Shown here: piece by piece, positions 6,697 through 11,508 of the stretch | Layout of the letters: every line of letters begins with the position of its first letter | Position numbering within the stretch: position 1 is the stretch's first letter | Origin: an uncultured Bacteroidales bacterium | GTDB lineage: Bacteria; Bacteroidota; Bacteroidia; Bacteroidales; Bacteroidaceae | Assembly (NCBI GenBank): GCA_947367415.1 | Contig: CANBEE010000070.1 | Span: forward strand, 1 to 11,508 | Length of the DNA: 11,508 nt | Direction: 5' to 3' | The notes under the pieces: generated by a model | The model's database searches: none | The model's input: only the letters and a program-made list of their open reading frames with translations | What the model was told of the DNA's origin: nothing | Position numbers and translations under genes: made by a program

Positions 6697-7548
6697 TTAC
6701 ATATTCATTACACATCCATTACCCTCGGCCAGCTTTGCCACCTTGTCCTTAATCTCGGCAGCCCATTGGAGGTCGGTCTTGCTACGGTCGAAAGTGGTAT
6801 AGGGAATCGGTTCTCCGAAGGTGATGACAAACTCATTGCCACGTTGCTTGAAGAGTTCGTCTACCAGGTAGAGCATACCAATATTTATCTTGAGCTTGAA
6901 GAATCGGCTAACCTTGGCGAGGAAGAAGAACCACTTGGAGTTGTGACCCGACATGTGTACGGGAACCACATCGCGCTCGTAGCGGCGTGCTTGGGTGACA
7001 AACATCTTCTTCCACGGCATCTCAGTAACCTTGCCTTTAATCCTCTTGGCACAGAGTCCTGCTGGGAACACTACGACTTGCTGGTCGGAAGTAAACATCT
7101 TGGCAATGCGCTCACCGAGGTCGCGGCTTTGCTTTGAGGAGAGGTTGTTCACCGGAGTGAAGAACTCTGCCAAGGGTTTCAGATTGGCCATGATGGGTGT
7201 CACGGGCACCTGGAATCCCTCGCCATAGAGGCGGTGAAAAATTGAACCGATAATCAGTGCCTCGGGGCCACCAAGCGGATGGTTGCACACGAAGATATAT
7301 TTCTTGTCCTTGTCCAGCTTCTCCTCTCCGCGAGTGCGGTAGGTGATATTCAAGTACTTGAGCGCCTCATCGAAGAAACCCGCTCCATGATAGGAATTGG
7401 CTCCCATGATAGCCTCATTCACCTGATCCTGATGGAGACGGCGCTTGAGGAAATTGATGGCAAAGCGGGGTAGTTTCTTACGCAGCTTCGGCCCAAGGAT
7501 TTTCTCTATATCAACGAGATAGTTTTCTCTTTCGTTGGATTTCTCCAT
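6697..7548 (-). CDS. glsA: PlsC-like O-acyltransferase, GlsA/OlsA-like
   Basis: Predicted membrane-associated acyltransferase adding a second acyl chain to the hydroxyl of N-acyl-glycine, the GlsA step of glycine-lipid synthesis. The 283-residue protein has the LPLAT layout: block I NHPLGGPE at 89-96 with catalytic His90, a PVTPIMANLKPLAEFF segment at about 115-130, block III VVFPAGLCAKR at 159-169 and block IV VVPVHMSG at 194-201. There is no signal peptide or clear membrane span. The ATG at 7548 lies inside the upstream permease gene (38-base overlap), which suggests translational coupling. glsB follows 111 bases beyond the stop codon, on the same strand. Block I has Glu at the place where an acidic Asp is usual, a conservative change. 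Assignment to this family is firm; exact substrate is inferred from pairing with the GNAT gene. Confidence 0.85.
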   Translation of the reverse strand: MEKSNERENYLVDIEKILGPKLRKKLPRFAINFLKRRLHQDQVNEAIMGANSYHGAGFFDEALKYLNITYRTRGEEKLDKDKKYIFVCNHPLGGPEALIIGSIFHRLYGEGFQVPVTPIMANLKPLAEFFTPVNNLSSKQSRDLGERIAKMFTSDQQVVVFPAGLCAKRIKGKVTEMPWKKMFVTQARRYERDVVPVHMSGHNSKWFFFLAKVSRFFKLKINIGMLYLVDELFKQRGNEFVITFGEPIPYTTFDRSKTDLQWAAEIKDKVAKLAEGNGCVMNM

Positions 7549-8902
7549 AGTTCTTGCGAATTATCCAGTAGAAAATAAATCCGATAACAATCCATATCAG
7601 CAATATCACACGGCTCTGGAACGCCAAATAGCCAGGCATACCAGGAATGAGCAGGAGCGACAGGAAGAACAACGAGAATATGCATCCCACGATGCCTATC
7701 CATACCTGACGTTTGTCGCCTGCCTTGGCCGCCATAATAGCTGCCGAGCCAGTGGTATAGGCAAATACGATGGCAGCACCTACGCTGGTCATATCGACAA
7801 TCCAGTTGAGCACCTCACGGCCAAACCACGGAGCGAACAGGCTCATCACCATGACGAAGAGGATGGCATTGCGCGGGGTACCGTGCTTGGGAGAAAGGAA
7901 CTTGAACACTGCAGGCAGACTGCCCTCATCGGCCATCGCATACATCAAGCGCGAGGTAGAGATATAGAAAGCGTTCATACCCGACACTACGGCGCAGAAC
8001 ATGGCGATGCCGAGGATAACCAAACCGATGAGACCTAATGTCTGACGCACCACAAAGCCTGTAGGCCAATTCTCACGCGAAGCCAGCAAGTCTTGCCATG
8101 GCATCAAACCCGTAGCAGTCACCGTACATACAGCGATATAGAGCAGGGCGGCAATAAAGATGGCCAGCACCATGATACGTGTCGATTTCTTATGGTCGAA
8201 GTTATACTCCTCGGCACTCTGCGGTATACAGTCGAAGCCGATAAATGCCCAGGGTGCCATAGCTACGATACTGAACACGCCGCTCCACCAGTTGACACCT
8301 TCGGGGAAGCCCGGAGCCAAGTTGTTCCAATCGGCCATACCCAGCACCAAGCATGAAATAAGGCAGATGCAACCCACGAGCGTAAGTGCAATGGCCGTCT
8401 GCAACCATGCTGCCTGCTTGATACCCTTGATATTGATGAGCGCCATGAGGATAATGAACACCGAGGCGAGCACCACTTCACCAGCATATACATCCCACCC
8501 TGCCACTTGATAGAGCAGGCCGCGCTGTATGATACCCGGGAACAGGTAGCGGCTGATGAGTGCGAGCGCCGTGGCATTGAGCGGAATAAGGCTCCAGTAG
8601 GCCAATATCATACCCCAGCCACACACGAAGGCGTTTCGTTTCCCAAAGGCCTCCTTGGTGTAGATAAACTCACCGCCACTGACGGGGAACTTGCGGATAA
8701 GATAACCGTAACTGAGTGCAATCACAAGAATCAAGGATGCTCCGATGAGCATACCCAATGCCGTACCCAACGGGCCAGCTTTCGGTAGAAATGCGTTACC
8801 TGGGAGCACGAAACATCCCCAACCAATAATCGCGCCCAATGCCAAGGCCCATACATCGAGGGGGCGCATCGAGCGTTTGAATTTTCCATTAGCTTCAGCC
8901 AT
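7511..8902 (-). CDS. APC-superfamily amino-acid/amine permease
   Basis: Inner-membrane secondary transporter with about 12 membrane helices in 463 residues, the normal length. TM1 carries the unwound substrate-binding motif GAIIGWGCFVLPG (23-35). TM6 carries the second, GFDCIPQSAEEY (222-233), a pattern seen in APC members such as the ethanolamine and amino-acid permeases. SGGEFIYTKEAFGKR (about 75-89) is the conserved TM2-TM3 region. The C-terminus is basic (KRKLSR). The start ATG at 8902 is preceded by a long A/T-rich leader and a promoter candidate. It is probably the first gene of a three-gene unit with the two acyltransferases, overlapping the next gene by 38 bases. Substrate cannot be read from the sequence; glycine, serine, or another amino acid or amine are all possible. 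Confidence 0.9.
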   Translation of the reverse strand: MAEANGKFKRSMRPLDVWALALGAIIGWGCFVLPGNAFLPKAGPLGTALGMLIGASLILVIALSYGYLIRKFPVSGGEFIYTKEAFGKRNAFVCGWGMILAYWSLIPLNATALALISRYLFPGIIQRGLLYQVAGWDVYAGEVVLASVFIILMALINIKGIKQAAWLQTAIALTLVGCICLISCLVLGMADWNNLAPGFPEGVNWWSGVFSIVAMAPWAFIGFDCIPQSAEEYNFDHKKSTRIMVLAIFIAALLYIAVCTVTATGLMPWQDLLASRENWPTGFVVRQTLGLIGLVILGIAMFCAVVSGMNAFYISTSRLMYAMADEGSLPAVFKFLSPKHGTPRNAILFVMVMSLFAPWFGREVLNWIVDMTSVGAAIVFAYTTGSAAIMAAKAGDKRQVWIGIVGCIFSLFFLSLLLIPGMPGYLAFQSRVILLIWIVIGFIFYWIIRKNYGEIQRKRKLSR

Positions 8903-8981
8903 AATGTAATTTCTTTTTCACTGCCCCATACATCGTAGTTCAGCACTGCACATATGAAGACAATTTGCATATTATTCGCGA

Positions 8982-9010
8982 CAAAGATAACAATATATTT
9001 TATAATCAAA
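8982..9010 (-). promoter_or_regulatory. Candidate Bacteroidota promoter for the permease-acyltransferase unit
   Basis: Read on the minus strand, TATCTTTG (8989-8982) fits the -7 consensus TAnnTTTG, and TTTG (9010-9007) lies 17 bases upstream, slightly closer than the usual 19 or so. Transcription would start near 8975, giving a leader of about 75 bases before the ATG at 8902. The region is A/T-rich, so chance matches are possible. Confidence 0.5.
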
Positions 9011-9116
9011 GGATTTAACAAACTTTTTTACTCCTTCACAAACATTTTTTTTTGAGGAACTGCATACAAATTCAAAAAGTGTGCAATTTATTCTACCACC
9101 TCGCCACGTACTAAAG

Positions 9117-9138
9117 AAATAGTAGACCTCTATTATTT
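9117..9138. promoter_or_regulatory. Dyad-symmetric operator candidate
   Basis: AAATAGTAGA (9117-9126), CC, then TCTATTATTT (9129-9138): 9 of 10 positions are symmetric. The right arm overlaps the TTTG -33 box of the GH28 promoter (9136-9139). A regulator bound here would block or contact RNA polymerase. A/T-rich dyads also arise by chance, so this is a candidate only. Confidence 0.4.
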
Positions 9139-9166
9139 GTAGGAACAATAAAAAAGTCTATTTTTG
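9136..9166 (+). promoter_or_regulatory. Bacteroidota-type promoter for the GH28 gene
   Basis: TTTG at 9136-9139, 19 bases, then TATTTTTG at 9159-9166: an exact match to the Bacteroidota primary sigma factor consensus (TTTG, about 19, TAnnTTTG). The expected start is near 9172-9175, giving a leader of about 80 bases before the ATG at 9254. Confidence 0.75.
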
Positions 9167-9174
9167 CAACATAA

Positions 9175-9223
9175 TCCGTGTGAAACGGGCATACCCGGCA
9201 CCATCCGAGCATGAAAACACGGA
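9175..9223 (+). promoter_or_regulatory. Structured 5' leader of the GH28 transcript
   Basis: Outer arms 9175-9181 (TCCGTGT) and 9217-9223 (ACACGGA) are complementary over 7 bases. They enclose a small hairpin CGGG (9186-9189), CATA, CCCG (9194-9197). The structure begins almost at the predicted transcript start. It could stabilise the 5' end or affect translation. It matches no riboswitch I can recognise. An ATG at 9211, in another frame, lies within it. Confidence 0.4.
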
Positions 9224-9253
9224 CACAAACGCCAATCAAAAAACTATACGATA

Positions 9254-10723
9254 ATGAAAAACATCCTCATCACCCTCACCGCCATCCTGACATCGCTGAC
9301 CACCGTATGTGCCGCCAACGGGCAGTACGACGTCAAATCCTTCGGCGCCGCCGGCGACGGAGTGCACATCGACTCTCCTGCCATCAATGCCGCCCTCGAG
9401 CAGGCAGCCCGCGATGGTGGAGGCACCGTAGTGCTCACGCCGGGCACCTACCTCAGCTACTCGCTACACCTGCAGAGCAATGTCACCCTGCGTATCGAGA
9501 AGGGTGCCACGCTGAAGGCAGCTCCCGTGACCGACACCCAAGGCTACGACGAGGCCGAACCCAACGAGTCGCACTACCAGGACTTCGGACACAGCCATTG
9601 GCACAACTCGCTCCTCTGGGGCGATAGCCTGCACCATGTGACCATCGAGGGCGGGGGACTCATCGACGGCACCGACGTGCTCAGCCGTGGCGAGCCCCGC
9701 CGAGGATATACGGGTATGCCCCAAGCCAACAAGGCCCTTGCCCTGCGCGATTGTCACCACGTGACGATACGCGACGTGAGCTTCCTTGCCTGCGGACATT
9801 TCGCCCTGTTGCTTACGGGGGTCGACGACCTGCTCATCGAGAATGTCACGGCCGACACCAACCGCGACGGCTTCGACATCGACTGCTGCGAGCGTGTAGT
9901 CATCCGCGGTTGCCGTGTCAACACCGTCAACGACGATGCCATCGTGCTCAAGTGCTCCTACGCTTTGGGATGGGCCAAGCCCACCGAGCATGTGCTCATC
10001 GAGGATTGTGAGGTCAGCGGCTACGACGTAGGCTCGCTCCTCGACGGCACCCGCACCACCCACACGCTCAAGGCTCCCGACGGTGACGGCCCCACAGGAC
10101 GCATCAAACTGGGCACCGAGAGCAATGGCGGCTTCCGCCACATCACCATCCGCCGTTGCACCTTCGAGCATTGTCGCGGCTTGGCTCTCGAGACGGTCGA
10201 CGGTGCGCCCATGGAGGATATCCGCGTGAGCCACCTCATCATGAACGATATCTGCAATTCGCCCATCTACATCCGCTTGGGCGACCGCATGCGCGGTCCT
10301 TCCACCCTGCCACCCTCCTCAGTCAAGGACATCCGCATCAGCCACGTCCGTGTCACCGATGCCGATTGCCGCTATGCCTGCCTCATCGCTGGCCTCGAAG
10401 GCCATCCCGTACGCGACGTACGCATCAGCAACCTCACCATCGGCTACCGCGGAGGCATCACGCTCGACGATGTGGCCCAGCAGCGCGGTTGCAACCCCTT
10501 CTTCTACGAGCCTGCCCGCAAGGACAAGAGCCGTGGCGTGCGCAGCTACCCCGAGCCCTCTGCCCATGGCTTGCAACCCGCCTGGGGCTTCTCCATCAAT
10601 CATGCCGAGGACATCACGCTCCGCCGTGTACGTCTCAGTACGGCTACGCCCGACGAGCGTCCCTGGCTCTATGAGAACAATGTCAAGAGACTGAAAATGC
10701 GTAACCTTAAAGCGCAAAATTAG
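9254..10723 (+). CDS. Secreted GH28-family (polygalacturonase-like) beta-helix hydrolase
   Basis: Inverting glycoside hydrolase of the right-handed beta-helix GH28 type, whose members cleave galacturonic-acid linkages in homogalacturonan or rhamnogalacturonan. A signal peptide of about 20 residues (MKNILITLTAILTSLTTVCA) is followed by the pectate-lyase-fold start YDVKSFGAAGDGVHIDSPAI. Repeating helix turns run from about 70 to 480 (HHVTIRDVSF, LLIENVTADT, VVIRGCRVNT). Catalytic Asp candidates are Asp205 in NRDGFD and Asp227-Asp228 in NDDAIVLK; their spacing is like that of fungal enzymes (180, 201, 202 in Aspergillus PGII). The His of the fungal GHG motif has no obvious counterpart; GTESNGGFRHITI and PIYIRLGDR stand there instead, as in many Bacteroidota exo-type members. 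Length 489 is normal. The 9254 start gives the signal peptide. Exact substrate unknown. The GH2 gene lies 53 bases downstream, probably co-transcribed. Confidence 0.88.
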   Translation: MKNILITLTAILTSLTTVCAANGQYDVKSFGAAGDGVHIDSPAINAALEQAARDGGGTVVLTPGTYLSYSLHLQSNVTLRIEKGATLKAAPVTDTQGYDEAEPNESHYQDFGHSHWHNSLLWGDSLHHVTIEGGGLIDGTDVLSRGEPRRGYTGMPQANKALALRDCHHVTIRDVSFLACGHFALLLTGVDDLLIENVTADTNRDGFDIDCCERVVIRGCRVNTVNDDAIVLKCSYALGWAKPTEHVLIEDCEVSGYDVGSLLDGTRTTHTLKAPDGDGPTGRIKLGTESNGGFRHITIRRCTFEHCRGLALETVDGAPMEDIRVSHLIMNDICNSPIYIRLGDRMRGPSTLPPSSVKDIRISHVRVTDADCRYACLIAGLEGHPVRDVRISNLTIGYRGGITLDDVAQQRGCNPFFYEPARKDKSRGVRSYPEPSAHGLQPAWGFSINHAEDITLRRVRLSTATPDERPWLYENNVKRLKMRNLKAQN

Positions 10724-10776
10724 GCATTCATAATTAACTTCGTTAATTCATAATTCAAAATTCAGAATTAAAAAAC
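10724..10776. repeat. A/T-rich spacer with small hairpin and ATAATTC-type repeats
   Basis: AATTAAC (10732-10738), TTC, GTTAATT (10742-10748) forms a perfect 7-base stem. It is followed by repeated ATAATT, AAATTC and GAATTA motifs up to the GH2 start. From general memory such strings are common between genes in Prevotella and related genomes. With no T-run after the stem it is a poor terminator, so read-through into the GH2 gene is likely. Confidence 0.5.
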
Positions 10777-11508
10777 ATGCGTTTCCTCCCCATCCTCCTC
10801 GCCTTCCTGTGCACCACTCACCTCGCCGCACAAGACCCCACCAATACCACCCGACGTATCTACCTCAGCGGCACCGATGCCGAGCACACCCGCACTTGGG
10901 ACTTCTACTGCTCGGGCGGACAGCAGAGCGGCAAGTGGCGCACCATCGAGGTACCCAGTTGCTGGGAGTTGCAGGGATATGGCGAGTACACCTACGGACG
11001 CTTCTACAAGACCAAGGGCCTCGAACCCTCCACCGAGACGGGGCGCTACCGCACCACCTTCAAGATGCCCGTGGGCGATGTCTACAAGTTGGTCTTTGAA
11101 GGCTCCATGACCGACACCCGCGTATGGATCGATGGCCAGCAGGTAGGCCCCGTGCATCAGGGCGGCTTCACCGAGTTCTCCTACGACGTCACCCCCTACA
11201 TCCGTCCCGGCAAGCGGCAGACCCTCGAGGTGCTCGTGAGCAAGGAGTCGGCCAACTATAGCGTCAACTCGGCCGAGCGCCGTGCCGACTGGTGGCTCTT
11301 CGGAGGCATCTACCGCCCCGTATACATAGATGTGTTGCCCCAGGAGCACATCTCACACGTGAGCATCGATGCGCGGGCCAATGGAGAAATCTACGCGAAG
11401 GTAGAGAGCACATCGGATGCTCCCATCACCCTCACCATCGACGGCACTCCCGTACCTTATAATAAGGAGAAGGGTTGCTGGGTATACCCCAACCCCAAGA
11501 CCTGGGAC
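10777..11508 (+). CDS. Secreted GH2-family glycoside hydrolase, N-terminal part (runs off right edge)
   Basis: Beta-galactosidase/beta-glucuronidase-like enzyme; 244 codons are visible, without a stop. A signal peptide (MRFLPILLAFLCTTHLAAQ, cut near residue 18-19) is followed by the GH2 sugar-binding jelly-roll domain at about 28-190. Its marks are TWDFYCSG, VPSCWELQGYGEYTYGRFY, VFEGSMTDTRVWIDGQ, HQGGFTEFSYDVTPYI and ADWWLFGGIYRPVYID. The Ig-like domain begins near residue 195. The TIM barrel with the catalytic Glu pair lies beyond the window, so activity and substrate cannot be told apart among GH2 types. The ATG at 10777 gives the signal peptide directly after an A-rich stretch. Position and strand suggest one operon with GH28, fitting sequential removal of sugars from pectic side chains. 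Confidence 0.9.
   Translation, partial: MRFLPILLAFLCTTHLAAQDPTNTTRRIYLSGTDAEHTRTWDFYCSGGQQSGKWRTIEVPSCWELQGYGEYTYGRFYKTKGLEPSTETGRYRTTFKMPVGDVYKLVFEGSMTDTRVWIDGQQVGPVHQGGFTEFSYDVTPYIRPGKRQTLEVLVSKESANYSVNSAERRADWWLFGGIYRPVYIDVLPQEHISHVSIDARANGEIYAKVESTSDAPITLTIDGTPVPYNKEKGCWVYPNPKTWD

Larger units (their letters stand above)
8903..9253. other. Divergent intergenic region
   Basis: This 351-base A/T-rich gap separates the permease unit (leftward) from the GH28 gene (rightward). It holds a promoter candidate for each direction, a dyad overlapping the rightward -33 box, a weak inverted repeat (TGCATAC at 9061-9067 and GTGTGCA at 9079-9085), and a run of T at about 9045-9053. No convincing small gene or RNA gene is visible. 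No gene for a regulator is present in the window. Confidence 0.7.

Noticed and set aside
6611..6802. 63-codon plus-strand frame across the repeat pair
   Set aside because: Its hydrophobic start comes from the T-run and repeat arm, and its end is antisense to glsA.
6127..8038. Several plus-strand frames of 60-170 codons opposite the acyltransferase and permease genes
   Set aside because: All are antisense to well-supported genes and show no domain or independent promoter.
9061..9085. TGCATAC/GTGTGCA inverted repeat as operator
   Set aside because: Only 6 of 7 positions match with an 11-base A-rich gap, too weak in an A/T-rich region to call.
9211..9627. 138-codon plus-strand frame starting just before GH28
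   Set aside because: Arg/His/Pro-rich reading overlapping the GH28 signal peptide and helix start in another frame; not a real protein, although its ATG may matter for the leader.
9464..10234. 256-codon open frame antisense to the GH28 gene
   Set aside because: Ala/Val/Gly-rich translation typical of an antisense reading of a GC-rich gene; the sense strand has clear GH28 motifs.
10768..11349. 193-codon open frame antisense to the GH2 gene
   Set aside because: Same reason: antisense shadow of a signal peptide plus GH2 jelly-roll domain.
1..11508. CRISPR array, tRNA, rRNA, transposase or phage genes
   Set aside because: No regularly spaced repeats, no cloverleaf with CCA-end context, and no mobile-element protein motifs were found on either strand.

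Overview
The window looks like a piece of a gut or oral Bacteroidales genome, most likely Prevotellaceae. Three things point there: a textbook Bacteroidota promoter (TTTG, 19 bases, TAnnTTTG) at 9136-9166; a TPR/beta-propeller/OmpA lipoprotein and a two-gene glycine-lipid acyltransferase set, both typical of Bacteroidota; and a load of secreted glycoside hydrolases. This placement rests on gene content and motifs, not on a database search.

Left block, plus strand (about 135-5492): the C-terminal half of DNA topoisomerase III (topB), a 661-residue PorE-like outer-membrane lipoprotein and a secreted GH89 alpha-N-acetylglucosaminidase. The gaps are only 28 and 35 bases, so they may share a transcript. 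The topB reading is cut at about base 135: the first 130 bases do not continue the topoisomerase and instead fit an open minus-strand frame running off the left edge. A strong bidirectional hairpin terminator (5541-5577) closes the block.

Middle block, minus strand (8902 to 5620): an APC-family amino-acid permease, a PlsC-like O-acyltransferase (GlsA-like) whose start lies inside the permease gene, and a GNAT-fold N-acyltransferase (GlsB-like). GlsB and GlsA make N-acyl and N,O-diacyl glycine lipids in Bacteroides. The gap between the two acyltransferases holds two inverted copies of a 32-base GC-rich palindromic unit. One copy sits in the 5' end of the glsB reading frame and puts a TAA between a plausible ATG and the body of the gene. 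This is the most unusual feature of the window.

Right block, plus strand (9254-11508): a secreted GH28-type beta-helix hydrolase followed, after a 53-base AT-rich gap, by the N-terminal third or less of a secreted GH2 hydrolase that leaves the window. These two genes look more GC-rich than the left-hand genes and probably begin a plant-polysaccharide (pectin-like) utilisation cluster. The 351-base divergent intergenic region before them holds promoter candidates for both directions, a near-perfect dyad overlapping the -33 box of the plus-strand promoter, and a structured leader.

I see no CRISPR array, tRNA, rRNA, transposase or phage structural gene. I did not find a clearly new multi-gene system. 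The best leads are the palindrome disruption of glsB and the coupling of a permease to the aminolipid acyltransferases.
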